DNA from: Phycisphaerales bacterium | Lineage (GTDB): Bacteria > Planctomycetota > Phycisphaerae > Phycisphaerales > UBA1924 | Length of the DNA stretch: 64,000 bases | Direction of reading: 5' to 3' | NCBI GenBank assembly: GCA_029260555.1 | Contig: JAJDCZ010000050.1 | Coordinates: 1 to 64,000 of the forward strand | Shown: piece after piece, positions 34,245 to 44,435 of the stretch | Position numbering within the stretch: the first letter of the stretch is position 1 | How the letters are laid out: each line of letters begins with the position of its first letter | Made by a program: the position numbers and the translations under genes | Notes under the pieces: model-generated | Seen by the model: only the letters and a program-made list of their open reading frames with translations | What the model was told of the DNA's origin: nothing | Databases searched by the model: none

Positions 34245-34939
34245 CCACAACACGAGCGTACACTGCATCCGTGTCTGCAACCAAACACCAACATCTCAAA
34301 AACCTCGCAGGTCGTTTTATCGTGTTCGATGGACCCGATGGCTCTGGTAAATCCACCCAGTTCTCACGGTTTATCGCCGCCTGTAATGAAGCAGGGCTGA
34401 CGGTTTGTGATGTCCGCGAGCCGGGAGGCACACCCGTCGGCGAGCATGTTCGCGACATTCTGCTAGATCCTGCACACAAGGGCATGGATGTCCGCTGTGA
34501 AATGCTGCTTTACATGGCCAGCAGAGCCCAACTCGTCAGCCAGCGCATCGCACCAGCACTCCAACGCGGCGAACTGGTCATCGCAGACCGCTTTGTCTCC
34601 TCCACGCTGGCCTACCAGGGCTCCGGCGGCGGCCTCACCGATGACGCGATCAAAATGGTCGCAGACCTCGCCATCGCCCACCACTGGCCCGATCTGGTGG
34701 TGGTGTTTGATGTTGATGAAGCAACCGCTTCACGCAGGCTCAGCCCGCTGCTGGATCGCATGGAAGCCAAGGGGGCAGCCTTCCACGCCCGTGTTCGCAA
34801 AGGCTATCTCAAGCAGGTCAGTCAGAACCCCGAGACCCACCTGCTCATTGACGCAACCAAACCTGAAGATGAAGTTTTTCAGGCGATGATCACAGGCATC
34901 TGCCAGAAGCTCAACGCGATGGCGCAAGGCACGCAATGA
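34241..34939 (+). CDS. tmk: thymidylate kinase
   Basis: A 232-residue P-loop kinase that converts dTMP to dTDP. The P-loop is GPDGSGKST (31-39). The dTMP-binding segment is VREPGGTPVGE, DR and the TLAYQG region are present (ADRFVSSTLAYQGSGGG), and the lid follows. The N-terminus is about 20 residues longer than in E. coli Tmk. The start at 34241 overlaps the previous stop by ATGA and is preferred over 34202. Confidence 0.93.
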   Translation: MTTTRAYTASVSATKHQHLKNLAGRFIVFDGPDGSGKSTQFSRFIAACNEAGLTVCDVREPGGTPVGEHVRDILLDPAHKGMDVRCEMLLYMASRAQLVSQRIAPALQRGELVIADRFVSSTLAYQGSGGGLTDDAIKMVADLAIAHHWPDLVVVFDVDEATASRRLSPLLDRMEAKGAAFHARVRKGYLKQVSQNPETHLLIDATKPEDEVFQAMITGICQKLNAMAQGTQ

Positions 34940-35601
34940 GCCCGCTCTGGTTGATCCTGATGCTCATGGGCTATCTCGCAGGGTCGATCCCCTTCGGGCT
35001 GATCATCGCCCAAACCCAAGGTATCGACATCCGAACCCAAGGCTCAGGCAACATCGGTGCAACCAATGTCGGCAGAGTCCTTGGTAAAAAACCGGGACTC
35101 ATCTGCTTTGCACTTGATGTCATCAAAGGCTTCACACCAACCCTGGCTGCTGGAATCATCATGCACACCCTGGGTCACGCGGATCTTTCCTCAGCCCAGG
35201 CAGCAAGCTGGCTCGCTGTCATGATCAGTCCCGTCGTCGGGCACATGTTCAGCCCGTGGATCGGTTTCAAAGGCGGCAAAGGCGTTGCGACCGCCTTGGG
35301 CGCCATGCTCGGGTTCTACCCCATCCTCACTCTCGCAGCCTTGGGAACTCTCCTGATCTGGATCGCAGCTCTCTGGCTCAGCAAAATGGTCAGCCTGAGT
35401 TCGTGTGCAGCAGCATTAGCACTGCCCATCCTCGCAGTCATCACTATCTGGAACCAGTCACACCAGTTTGCCCCCGGCAGCCTGATCGTGCTTGGCGTCT
35501 GCACGCTCCTCGCCTGCCTGGTGATATTCAAACATCGCAGCAATCTTGTTCGGATTATGAAAGGCACCGAAACAAGGGTGTCTTGGATTCGCGGAAAATA
35601 A
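34936..35601 (+). CDS. plsY: glycerol-3-phosphate acyltransferase PlsY
   Basis: A 221-residue polytopic protein with the three PlsY signature loops: GSIPFGLIIA, GSGNIGATNVGRVLG and GHMFSPWIGFKGGKGVAT. It transfers the acyl group from acyl-phosphate to glycerol-3-phosphate, the first step of phospholipid synthesis at the inner membrane. It is the last gene of the DoxX-VWA-TPR-tmk-plsY operon and overlaps tmk by ATGA. PlsX is not in the window. Confidence 0.93.
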   Translation: MSPLWLILMLMGYLAGSIPFGLIIAQTQGIDIRTQGSGNIGATNVGRVLGKKPGLICFALDVIKGFTPTLAAGIIMHTLGHADLSSAQAASWLAVMISPVVGHMFSPWIGFKGGKGVATALGAMLGFYPILTLAALGTLLIWIAALWLSKMVSLSSCAAALALPILAVITIWNQSHQFAPGSLIVLGVCTLLACLVIFKHRSNLVRIMKGTETRVSWIRGK

Positions 35602-35773
35602 ATGCAGCCAGGGTGGACGGGACTCCGATGCCTGCATCATGTCAGGAGATTCGTTCTTTGACGATTGCAGGGTCTTTGCCGCAGCTGGTGGCATCATTGT
35701 CAGCACAGGAGTGAACAGCCTTCGTATGCAAGCCGATGACTTGAAAGGGTCATTCTGCAATGGAGGTTTGCCA

Positions 35774-36034
35774 ATGGGACACCTGAGACTGCACGATTCG
35801 TCTGAACCAGACGAGTCAGCCGAGGTGCTGCACTTTCCAAGTGAAGCGGTTGCGCAAATCTGGCCCAGCGACTGGCATGCTCGAGATGGGGGTGCTGAGG
35901 ATGTCGCCCAAAGCGATCAGCCCAGCTCGATTCAGCGCGCTGAGGATGCGCTGGAACAAGCCCAGATGCACATGGATGATCTCCGGCGCATGTTTGATCA
36001 ATCAGATGATGACGACCGCCCGTCCGCAGCCTGA
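35774..36034 (+). CDS. small acidic protein of unknown function
   Basis: An 86-residue protein with an acidic C-terminal helix (QRAEDALEQAQMHMDDLRRMFDQSDDDD). I place the start at 35774 because GGAGG lies 8 bases upstream (35762-35766). A longer frame opens at 35639 but has no such site. It is convergent with the phosphatase gene, 26 bases away. Not recognised. Confidence 0.6.
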   Translation: MGHLRLHDSSEPDESAEVLHFPSEAVAQIWPSDWHARDGGAEDVAQSDQPSSIQRAEDALEQAQMHMDDLRRMFDQSDDDDRPSAA

Positions 36035-36060
36035 TCACCCACTTTGCTCTGAAATATTAT

Positions 36061-37743
36061 TTACTTGCCTGGTTGAACACGCATGATGATCAGCGTCTGA
36101 TCGTCAATCTTGTCGCGCAGCCCACTGAACTGACGCAGGTGCCAGAAAACGCGTTCGATGATATTGTCAGCACTGGCATCGGGGTCCAGATTCAAAGCGT
36201 CGATCACCGAAGTAACAATTCGTTTTTTCCCAAACTTTTCGTCCTGAAAGTTCATGGTGTCCGTCAGGCCATCGGTGTATGCGATCAGCACATCGCCAGG
36301 CTCGAGTGTCTGAGAGCGGGCGACATAGCTCTGCTTTTGATCAACACCCAGGACCAACCCGCCCAGCTCAAGCTCAAAAGCGCACGATTCATCAAGCTGA
36401 CCAGATGCCCCCGCCCGCACAACGAACGGCGGCTCATGCCCCGCAGAACAATACGAAAGTGTCAGTGTCGCTGGGTCACAAATGCCATACCACACCGTCG
36501 CAAACTCGTTGGGCTGCGAGTCACGGCACATGGCTTCATTCACCCGCATCATCACCGTCGCGACATCACAGAGCAGTTCGTGGGTGGTCGCCCGCAATGA
36601 GCCTCGCACCAGTGACATCAAGAGTGCTGCTCCCACACCCTTGCCGACCACATCGCCCACCGTCATCGCCAGCTGGCTTTCAATCTCAAACAGGTCATAA
36701 AAATCGCCTCCCAGCTGAAGACTGGGCTGATATCGACCCGTCACATCTAGGGGGCTCAGTGATGGCGTCCTGGCAGGCAACATCCTTCTTTGAACATCCA
36801 CCGCCAACTGAAGCTGACGCCTGGTCTGGCGGTCTTCACGCTCCACCCGAAGCAGGTTCGCCTGGGCGACCGCCACCGCAGCCTGCTGGGCAATGGACTT
36901 GAGCAGCCTGCATTCGCCCTCGCTGAATGTCCGTTTCTGGCGGCCATAAAGACGAAACACCCCCACCATACGCCCTCGAAAGAGCAAACCAACACCAATA
37001 AAACAGGCCAGACCATCGCGACTGGTCGCCTCATGCGAAAGCACGCGATCGTCACTGGCCAGGTCTTCGCTGATCACAACTTCGCCATCTGCCATCATTC
37101 GATCGAACAGCCGATGCTTTGATAAAGGCCAGGGATTACCCGTCCATGCTTCACTCAGCCCGTGGGTTGCTCTGTGCAAGACCCCGGTTTCTTTCTCCGC
37201 AGTGAGATCCTGAGGCTGTTGAAACACGCCCACCGACCCCGCATCAAGATCAAGTGCTTCAAGCGCAGAGTTGAGCGCCAGATCCAGCGTCTCGTCCATC
37301 GTCGATACGCCTACAAGTGCAGCAGACAAACGAAACAACGATTGAATCTCACCGACACGATGTGACAACTCAAGTTCACGAGTGCACAGCTCACCAACGG
37401 TTCGGGCTAAATAGTTTATTGAACAAGCCACCGGATGCCCGGACTGATCTTGCGCCAATCCCGCATCGATCCAGCCAATCGTCTCGCCCCGCACCACCAC
37501 CGGCGAAGCCACGCCCGCAGGCGTTGTTGGCGTTTGAGACACCACCCAGCCTTGGTCGTCATCCCCGGAACTGATCACTCGCAGATCACGATCTCGAAGC
37601 ACAATGGGCACGCCAAGTGCTTCAGAAAGACACTGACATACTCGCACCAGTGATCCGTCAGTCAGAAAATCGACAATGGAGATCGGCTCAGCCGGATCGC
37701 GATTGATCAGCCTGGCGGGCAATGGGGCGGGATCTGTGTGCAA
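36061..37743 (-). CDS. GAF-domain PP2C phosphatase (RsbU/SpoIIE type)
   Basis: A 560-residue protein. Residues about 20-110 look like a PocR-type sensory domain (CLSEALGVPIVLRDRDLRVI). About 125-290 is a GAF domain (IQSLFRLSAALVGVSTMDETLDLAL). The last 220 residues form a SpoIIE-type phosphatase with the metal ligands in LGGDFYDLF, GDVVGKGVGAAL and ALIAYTDGLTDT (seen as LIAYTDGLTD). It should dephosphorylate an anti-anti-sigma (STAS) protein in a stress-type partner-switching pathway. No STAS or kinase gene is adjacent. Confidence 0.88.
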   Translation of the reverse strand: MHTDPAPLPARLINRDPAEPISIVDFLTDGSLVRVCQCLSEALGVPIVLRDRDLRVISSGDDDQGWVVSQTPTTPAGVASPVVVRGETIGWIDAGLAQDQSGHPVACSINYLARTVGELCTRELELSHRVGEIQSLFRLSAALVGVSTMDETLDLALNSALEALDLDAGSVGVFQQPQDLTAEKETGVLHRATHGLSEAWTGNPWPLSKHRLFDRMMADGEVVISEDLASDDRVLSHEATSRDGLACFIGVGLLFRGRMVGVFRLYGRQKRTFSEGECRLLKSIAQQAAVAVAQANLLRVEREDRQTRRQLQLAVDVQRRMLPARTPSLSPLDVTGRYQPSLQLGGDFYDLFEIESQLAMTVGDVVGKGVGAALLMSLVRGSLRATTHELLCDVATVMMRVNEAMCRDSQPNEFATVWYGICDPATLTLSYCSAGHEPPFVVRAGASGQLDESCAFELELGGLVLGVDQKQSYVARSQTLEPGDVLIAYTDGLTDTMNFQDEKFGKKRIVTSVIDALNLDPDASADNIIERVFWHLRQFSGLRDKIDDQTLIIMRVQPGK

Positions 37744-37803
37744 ATGGTCGATCGTGCTTCTCTCTTGGATTCTCAGTCTGACTCAATCATGCACACATAG
37801 ATA

Positions 37804-39411
37804 TCATTCGTCCAGCCAGACCTTGGATGCAAGTTCTGCCAGACGATCCTTGCCGCTCTGATCCCACGCTTTGAGTCCCCGCCGGATCACATCCTGATCA
37901 TGCCTCTGGTACCCCAGATATGCCAACAGCATACCCGCTTCAGATGCATCAACAAGCTTGTTGTCAATGCGTTCGTCCAGCAGCACGATGACCTGATCTA
38001 GACGCTTGGGTTGAGGCATCAGTTTCGAGCCATAGCGCGTGGTGATCAGCTCTGGATTGGTCAATAAAACCTGACGCAGATTCATCGCGGCTGATCGCAC
38101 CAGCCCTGCTCCGATCTGGGCATTGACGCGGCCAATGGCAGCCATGGGCTCTTGAGGTCGAATCGCAAGCGCCCTGGCAAAGTGAGCCTCCGCATCAAAG
38201 TGACTTCCCTTGGCAAGCAGCGACTGTCCGCGGTCGATGTGACGCTGAAACGCGCCTTGCACCGCGATGTCAGAGGCGGTCAGACTCTCGATCGTCCCTC
38301 CACTCTTGCGAAGCAGCTCAAGCGTGCGCGGATCATAACTGGCCACCACCGAGCCCACTTTCGCTCCGATGTCTACGCCATCCTCACTTTGAGAGTCATC
38401 CTTTATCGCGGGATTCGCCGGGTTTTGTGTGTCATTGGGCTTAGCCTCTTTCTCTTTTTTATCCTCTTTATCCAGTAGATATTTCTGTAGATCGAGCAGG
38501 TTCTGTTGCCATTGGGGAATCACAGGCGCATCAGAACTCTCAGGCGAGTCTGTGGCGCTTTCCAGCCCGCTCTTGTTGAACCGTTCGAGGATCTTCTGAT
38601 ACGAAGTCTCTGTCGTCAAAGGCTCAACCCGTGCTGCACCCCGGACAGCTGCAGGAGGTACATAGTTCGCTGCTGTTGATCCAATAGAATCTTCATCCCC
38701 ATCTGACAACGGGTTGGTGATTGTCACAAACCTCACCCCCGTCAAAGGCGAAGCGATCAGGCCATAGCTCGAACCATCAGGGTCGTCCTGAACGCCCAGA
38801 AGCGTTGGGCTCAGCCCACGATTGGTGACATATGACGAAGTCGAGCGCAGCTCAGCCATGTTCCCAGCCCCCTGCTGAGATACGCTGCTGCGTGTAATCG
38901 CAGGCTGACCCATAGCGTCGGTAGTGCGTTTGAGTGTCCCCAAAGCTGCCCCGCCAAAGCGCTTGGGCGTAAGGATATCTGACCACTGGGAAAGTCCCGC
39001 AGCTCCGGTGGTCATGCCGAACTGATACTGCAGCGCATCGGTGCCTCGGATGCCCAGCCCTGCCAGACCAGAATACAGCGAATCCCGGCGAAAACTGAAC
39101 AGATCGTTGCTCCCCAGCCTGTCGCGAAACTCGCTGCCCGCGGTGTATCCTGCATCACCCCGGAAACTCAGCCCGCCGGGTGCGTTGCCCGTGACGATTG
39201 CGTTGCGGAAGCGAACCTCAGCTGCAAAGTCTCGCACGGCAGGCCGATTAATGCCCCGCGATCCCTTTTCAAGGCTCGCGTCAAGCTTTCTGCCATCACC
39301 CAGCGCATTTTGAGCACGAGCCTGCCCGCCCGCCATCGCCATCAGCACGATTCCCATCCCCAGTGCTGCCCCAACAGGTCGCAACGCGTTCAAAGGCTTG
39401 TTCATGATCAT
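37804..39411 (-). CDS. secreted TPR-containing protein
   Basis: A 535-residue protein with a signal peptide (MGIVLMAMAGGQARA-QN). A conserved-looking segment of unknown role follows: GDGRKLDASLEKGSRG and FRNAIVTGNAPGGLSFRG. A charged linker (KEDKKEKEAKPND) leads to a C-terminal TPR-like region (HFDAEAHFARALAIRPQEPMAAIG). I recognise the N-terminal half only as a type common in planctomycete genomes. It is 84 bases downstream of the giant PQQ-repeat gene and is probably expressed with it. Confidence 0.7.
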   Translation of the reverse strand: MIMNKPLNALRPVGAALGMGIVLMAMAGGQARAQNALGDGRKLDASLEKGSRGINRPAVRDFAAEVRFRNAIVTGNAPGGLSFRGDAGYTAGSEFRDRLGSNDLFSFRRDSLYSGLAGLGIRGTDALQYQFGMTTGAAGLSQWSDILTPKRFGGAALGTLKRTTDAMGQPAITRSSVSQQGAGNMAELRSTSSYVTNRGLSPTLLGVQDDPDGSSYGLIASPLTGVRFVTITNPLSDGDEDSIGSTAANYVPPAAVRGAARVEPLTTETSYQKILERFNKSGLESATDSPESSDAPVIPQWQQNLLDLQKYLLDKEDKKEKEAKPNDTQNPANPAIKDDSQSEDGVDIGAKVGSVVASYDPRTLELLRKSGGTIESLTASDIAVQGAFQRHIDRGQSLLAKGSHFDAEAHFARALAIRPQEPMAAIGRVNAQIGAGLVRSAAMNLRQVLLTNPELITTRYGSKLMPQPKRLDQVIVLLDERIDNKLVDASEAGMLLAYLGYQRHDQDVIRRGLKAWDQSGKDRLAELASKVWLDE

Positions 39412-39495
39412 AATCCTCGTGTCAATGACCCATCTTCGTCAAATAGTACGCATTGCTCAGCAAACTTGATCGTTTTGCGTCAAGTCAAAGCCGCA

Positions 39496-42400
39496 TTACT
39501 CTTCTTTGGAAGGCTCCAGCGGAATGTCGTACACAATCGTGAGCGCACCCGCGGTCAAAAGCACCTTGCCATCCAGCACAACCATGCTCCTGGGCATCTC
39601 GTGCAAAATCAAATCCCGGCTCGACTCAAGCATCGCGGTCTTTCCATCGAGAATGTGCAGCGTATACACCGGCGTGTCATCATCAATCACCCGCGCCACC
39701 CGCTCAATGGTCACAAATGAGTCCGCTGTAGGCACCGGTGCCAGCACACCCCCCGACCGACTCAGCAAATCAGCCCCAGCCAGCTTTCCTTCCCGGTCGT
39801 AGATCAGCACGCCACGGTCGGTACTCATCGCGACGCGATCCTGCAGGTCATACGCCTTGATGATCATGGCAGAGCTGAGCCTGCCCCAGGTCTGAAGAGG
39901 GTCAGGGTCAATCCTGCCCGTCGTTACATCTGCAAGCAGCAGTTCACGATCTTCCGTCAAGACAAACAATCGGCCGTCAAAAAGCCAGGCACCACGCGAT
40001 TCAAACACATGGTCAACGATCGTCCAGTTGGTTCGACTGGAAAGCGGATCAACGCTCACGATCTCTGCGTTCAGTCCCACCACCAGGTTCCCATCATTGC
40101 TCACGCGAACCCAGCGAGGCGTCTGCTCAAGCTCCGCCATGGCGTGCACGACCGTGCCAGATCGAGCATCCAGCGCAAACACCACCGGATCAAACTCGAT
40201 CACATCGCCCCGGTTTTCACCTTCTTCTCGCACCCCCGCAATGGCAAGCACCCCCGCTTTCAGATCAATGTCATACACCTGCCACACCGGTGTATGGCTG
40301 GTCCAGAGCTCTGAGCCCGTCACCAGGTCATACGCCACCGCTCGCCCGGTACGCTCCACGATCACCAGCGTGCGCTCATCCATCGCCAGCAGTTGATCCT
40401 TCAAGCGCACCTGCCGTTCCAGAGGCGTATCGATCAACCCACCAATCCGCGACTGAACAATCATCCGCCGTTCCAGATCCGCATTGGGCTCAAAGAGCGA
40501 TTCAAAAGGCTCACTGCGCCACCGCGTCTCACCCTTGATCGCATTGATCCTTTCTATCCATCCCCCATCACTCGTAGGCCAGTAGAAAAACGCGCCCCGG
40601 GGGTCACTTTGCACCAAAACCGGTGGCGACTCTGCAGGAAACTGGCGTGACCAGATCATCCCTAGCGTGCCCGCCTCTACATCCTGCCCCACACGATCAG
40701 CCCACAACGCAATCATGCCCTGATCCATCGAGATCATCGCGACATGTTCCGCAGCACTGGCTGAGCCGCGCCTGCTCACGGGGTTCATGATGCTCCATCC
40801 CTTGAGAACCTGCACCTTCTCTGAAACCCTCTTGCCAATGCGAGGCAGCCGATGCGCTGTTGCCAGGGTTCCCAGCAGCCCCTCTTCAAGTGCGCCACTA
40901 TCCAGAATCTTGCCATGGTCCATCAACACAAGCTTTGGTGCCGATTCCTTGATCTGCTTGAGCACCTGGGCAGCTGCTGCGGGTCGATCCAGTTTCTCCA
41001 GCAGCCTGACAAGCTGGCCCACCAGTTCACCCCGGGCATCACTCTCAACTTCAACCCCTAGCCTTACATTAATCTGCGATGCCCGCACCCCCGAGCTCAG
41101 CGCTGCCAGCTGGAGATCAGTCTGCCCCAAGCCTGCTTCATGCCGGGTCGCAGCATCAAGCCACCACCTTGGTGTCTGAACAGCAAACGGGTAAGCCCGC
41201 GCCCGTTGCTGAGCCTCGGTTGCGTTGGTCGGTGCAGGCAGGTTACTCGCTTTTTCCTGGATGACGCTGTAGAGACCCGCCCCGTGTCGTTCCAGCAGAT
41301 CCTGAATCTGTTGTGTAGCTTTAAGCTCTGCCCGCACTCGGCTGTGCAGCCCCACCCAGCGTGAACCCGCCAGATTTGAATCCTCAAGTACGGTTTGATA
41401 CGCAACCAACCCCTCATCAAGCCGCCCCTGAAGATCCCTCAGTCGGCCCAGCTCCATGAGATACGCGACGCGCTGTTCATTTGTTGTGCTCGCCTGATTC
41501 AGCCTGACAACCAGTCGGTCGATCAGCTCAAGATCAGTTGCAACCTCCATCACGCTCGCCTCGATCATGGCCAGCAGCGAGTTGAACAAGCGCAATCGCG
41601 TATCACGGGCCAGTGGCGTATCCGCAGACCCCAGCGCAGCAAGCGCACGATCTATCGCCCCGGCAATGCGTGTCGGCTTGTCAGATCGAAACGCCAGTTC
41701 TGCATAGGTAATTGCAAGCCTGGCATCGTCAGGATTCTTGTCCATGCGCTGTTGCAGCATCTGGTCTGCAATCGACCAGGGTAGATAGCTGTGCAGGTAT
41801 TCATCATCCGCCACCAACAACTGACCCTGCACCAACAGGCCATTGCCGGGATTATCAAGAGTCAGAACCTCAATGGGAGCCTTGGCGTTGCTTGTGTCGA
41901 TCATCAGCACGCCTTGGCGAAAAGGTACCAGCAGGTTCTGGTCATCAGCAATCACACGCCCAGCAGAGTGCCACCCGCGATCCCGCAAAGGCGTGCGCAC
42001 ACCCCGCCCAGCAAGATCCTTCAGCTCCAGCAGATCAACGCCATCACGACTGACCACCGCCAGTTTGCTGCCAACACGCACCAGATACGATGCTGGTGCA
42101 TCCCGCACTGGTATGGTTGCAAGAAGTGTGCCCGTTACACGATTCAGCACGATCAGTTGGGTTCGATCCGAACTGAGCGTTACAAGCCTTTGCCCATCAA
42201 CAATCGGCACCAGTGTCTCCCAGGGCATCGCGCCCTGGCCCAGCTCCTGTTGAGGCGAATCAAACAGTCGAACCCAAAGTCTGCGTCCCGTCTGGACCTG
42301 CACCGCAGCTACAACCCCAAGCCTGTCTGTCCGATACACCACCCCGCGATGCTCGACCTGAGAATCGCTCACCCACGCACGGCGGTTATAAGGCAACGCC

Positions 42401-43809
42401 CCCGCACTGGCCAGCAACCTCACCCAGCGCTTCGCCCCCGTGTGCAGATCAACACCCACCATGTACAAACCCGCAAGCCGACGCGTGCGCACAAACTTGA
42501 TCACACAAAATACAACCGTGTCATCAACCACACTGATCGGCCCACGAATACTGGCATGGGCGAGCTGCTCATCAAGCAAAGGCGGCGCTATCGACCACAA
42601 AACCTCTCCTGTGCTGGCTTCAAGGGCGTGCAGTCTGGGGTCGCCATCGCGGCCGTTCTCTGTAGCAATGCCTGTGGTCCCAAGCACCACCCCTTGCGCC
42701 ACCGTCACCGTATTGGTATCTTCTATTCGACTGGCAGCTCCGCGCCGAAAGTTCGTCTGCCTTCCGCCGATCAGATCATCAAAGATCCCCGGGAAGTTAT
42801 CAGTCAAAGGCCTCGTCTTCCACCGAGGCTCAAGTGTCAGCCGATCCCACGCACTGATCCACTGGCCATCATTCAGATACACCGTGTTGCCCGCAACCGT
42901 TGGGTACACATTCAACAGCTGCCGGGTTGATTCAATCCGGTCGCCTCGCAAGAGCATCTGGTCTGCCTGCTCAATGGGCCGGGCATCTCCCTCTCGCATC
43001 TGCCCATACTCAATAGGAAGCCTCACCGACCACAACGGCCGAGGCACCACCCCCCACCCCCCACCCTCTTCAATCTCTCCAACTTTCTCGCCATCTCCCG
43101 CATCATCACCCACGCCACCATCAAGCATCCCCCAGCCAATTGGCCAGAGACTCGCAGGTGCAGCTTCGCGCGTTGCATCTGCCAGCTCAATGCCTGCATC
43201 TGCACAAAACCGGTTTGCCAGTTCCAATACTTCAGGCTCAGCAAGGTATCGAACGACCAGTCGGGCCAGCTGGGCAGCCTGCCTGGCAAAATCGTCCCGT
43301 CTTGATGGGTGTTGATCCAGCTCCAGAAGAATGCTGAACGCCTCATCAAACCGGGCTGACCCAAGATGCTGCTGAATGAGAATCAATCCTGCAGCAAACC
43401 CCGAATCCGTCAGCTGGTATCGAGCAAAGACCTGCAAGGCTAAGCCTTTTTCAAGCATCGCTTTGGCAGAAGGCTCAATCATCAATCGATATTGTGCAAG
43501 TAACAAGGATCTTGTCAGAAGTTCAGCATTCACCCGCGTGCGCACGCTGACAAACAGCTGTGGGTCATTTGTGATGACCACAAGTCGTTCGCCCTGCTCG
43601 TCCAGCACCGATTGCACCATCCGCACTGCCTGAGGCAGATTGTCCGATGAAATGAGGCGATCAAGCGTGCCCAGCGTATCCCGGGCGCGCGTCGAATCGT
43701 CCGTATAAACAGGATTGGTCTGCGCCCATGCAACCACAGGCCCAAGCAATGCACAAGCTATCCAAAGCCAGGATTTAAAGTTGTGCTTCTGTACCAATCG
43801 GACCTCCAA
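39496..43809 (-). CDS. giant secreted PQQ-like beta-propeller protein
   Basis: A 1437-residue protein with a signal peptide ending AWA-QT near residue 29. Helical, TPR-like regions (near 30-210 and 690-900) alternate with two blocks of PQQ/quinoprotein-type beta-propeller repeats: LHALEASTGEVLWSI and VQVQTGRRLWVRLFDS in the first, YDLVTGSELWTSHTP and FALDARSGTVVHAM in the second. Such propellers usually serve as protein-binding scaffolds in the envelope; no quinoprotein dehydrogenase residues were identified. It contains a G-rich coding tract (see 43047). It lies upstream of the secreted TPR gene. Confidence 0.8.
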   Translation of the reverse strand: MEVRLVQKHNFKSWLWIACALLGPVVAWAQTNPVYTDDSTRARDTLGTLDRLISSDNLPQAVRMVQSVLDEQGERLVVITNDPQLFVSVRTRVNAELLTRSLLLAQYRLMIEPSAKAMLEKGLALQVFARYQLTDSGFAAGLILIQQHLGSARFDEAFSILLELDQHPSRRDDFARQAAQLARLVVRYLAEPEVLELANRFCADAGIELADATREAAPASLWPIGWGMLDGGVGDDAGDGEKVGEIEEGGGWGVVPRPLWSVRLPIEYGQMREGDARPIEQADQMLLRGDRIESTRQLLNVYPTVAGNTVYLNDGQWISAWDRLTLEPRWKTRPLTDNFPGIFDDLIGGRQTNFRRGAASRIEDTNTVTVAQGVVLGTTGIATENGRDGDPRLHALEASTGEVLWSIAPPLLDEQLAHASIRGPISVVDDTVVFCVIKFVRTRRLAGLYMVGVDLHTGAKRWVRLLASAGALPYNRRAWVSDSQVEHRGVVYRTDRLGVVAAVQVQTGRRLWVRLFDSPQQELGQGAMPWETLVPIVDGQRLVTLSSDRTQLIVLNRVTGTLLATIPVRDAPASYLVRVGSKLAVVSRDGVDLLELKDLAGRGVRTPLRDRGWHSAGRVIADDQNLLVPFRQGVLMIDTSNAKAPIEVLTLDNPGNGLLVQGQLLVADDEYLHSYLPWSIADQMLQQRMDKNPDDARLAITYAELAFRSDKPTRIAGAIDRALAALGSADTPLARDTRLRLFNSLLAMIEASVMEVATDLELIDRLVVRLNQASTTNEQRVAYLMELGRLRDLQGRLDEGLVAYQTVLEDSNLAGSRWVGLHSRVRAELKATQQIQDLLERHGAGLYSVIQEKASNLPAPTNATEAQQRARAYPFAVQTPRWWLDAATRHEAGLGQTDLQLAALSSGVRASQINVRLGVEVESDARGELVGQLVRLLEKLDRPAAAAQVLKQIKESAPKLVLMDHGKILDSGALEEGLLGTLATAHRLPRIGKRVSEKVQVLKGWSIMNPVSRRGSASAAEHVAMISMDQGMIALWADRVGQDVEAGTLGMIWSRQFPAESPPVLVQSDPRGAFFYWPTSDGGWIERINAIKGETRWRSEPFESLFEPNADLERRMIVQSRIGGLIDTPLERQVRLKDQLLAMDERTLVIVERTGRAVAYDLVTGSELWTSHTPVWQVYDIDLKAGVLAIAGVREEGENRGDVIEFDPVVFALDARSGTVVHAMAELEQTPRWVRVSNDGNLVVGLNAEIVSVDPLSSRTNWTIVDHVFESRGAWLFDGRLFVLTEDRELLLADVTTGRIDPDPLQTWGRLSSAMIIKAYDLQDRVAMSTDRGVLIYDREGKLAGADLLSRSGGVLAPVPTADSFVTIERVARVIDDDTPVYTLHILDGKTAMLESSRDLILHEMPRSMVVLDGKVLLTAGALTIVYDIPLEPSKEE
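43047..43068. repeat. C-run tract inside the PQQ-repeat gene
   Basis: CACCCCCCACCCCCCACCC on the plus strand. The coding strand is G-rich and encodes EEGGGWGV between the helical N-terminal region and the first propeller. Confidence 0.5.
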
Positions 43810-43919
43810 AACGACCTGATATCGGGCATTCCCGCGTCATAATCAGATCGACCAGCCTTATTCTGGTCTCCTAACCCATATGTCATCATCGGCTTACTGA
43901 CACATGCCGATCAGTCTGG

Positions 43920-44351
43920 ATGATGGCACACACTCATCAAGGCATCAACCTGTTACGCGCAGCATCGGCTCTGGACCGCAGATCCCGGCGTGTTGTCAGC
44001 CTGCTCATCCTGCTCGTCATCCTCTGTGTTGGGGATCTTATTTTGACCCTCATCTACTGGACACAGTTCGGCTTGCTGGAAAACAACCCCCTCGCCCGAG
44101 GCATCATGAGCTACCGTTCCCCCGCATTACTGGTTGCGTGGAAGCTCGCCAGCGTCTCACTGGGCGTGGGCATCCTCTTCTGGGCACGAAAAACACGCAT
44201 CGGTGAAGCCGCATCCTGGCTCTGTGTGGGCGTCATGGCGCTCCTGGCGGTGCACTGGATGAACTACACCAACGAAATCCATTCTCTCACGGAATATCTT
44301 GTCACCGCTGCCGATGAAAACCCCCAATGGATCGCTATCGATTCCAACTAA
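43920..44351 (+). CDS. small membrane protein, DUF5658-like
   Basis: A 143-residue protein with three membrane segments (about 26-50, 67-88, 100-118). DLILTLIYWTQFGLLENNPLA followed by VAWKLASVSLGVGILF is the pattern of DUF5658-type proteins, where the first helix ends in D...L...NP. Function unknown. It is divergent from the PQQ-repeat gene (110-base spacer) and followed directly by a pyrimidine tract. Confidence 0.7.
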   Translation: MMAHTHQGINLLRAASALDRRSRRVVSLLILLVILCVGDLILTLIYWTQFGLLENNPLARGIMSYRSPALLVAWKLASVSLGVGILFWARKTRIGEAASWLCVGVMALLAVHWMNYTNEIHSLTEYLVTAADENPQWIAIDSN

Positions 44352-44395
44352 ATCCCTCCCCTCCTTTCTTCCTGTTCTCCCCGTTTGCCCCCCAG
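44352..44395. repeat. pyrimidine tract after the DUF5658-like stop codon
   Basis: ATCCCTCCCCTCCTTTCTTC continuing to CCCCCC at about 44392, directly after TAA (44349-44351). C-rich and nearly G-free in the transcript sense. Confidence 0.55.
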
Positions 44396-44435
44396 CTTTG
44401 GACATCACTGCCCAAAGCGGGTATCTTCACATCCC

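Noticed and set aside
41791-42930. Plus-strand frame of 379 codons inside the PQQ-repeat gene
   Set aside because: Antisense shadow: the minus strand has a recognisable signal peptide and PQQ repeats across the same bases.
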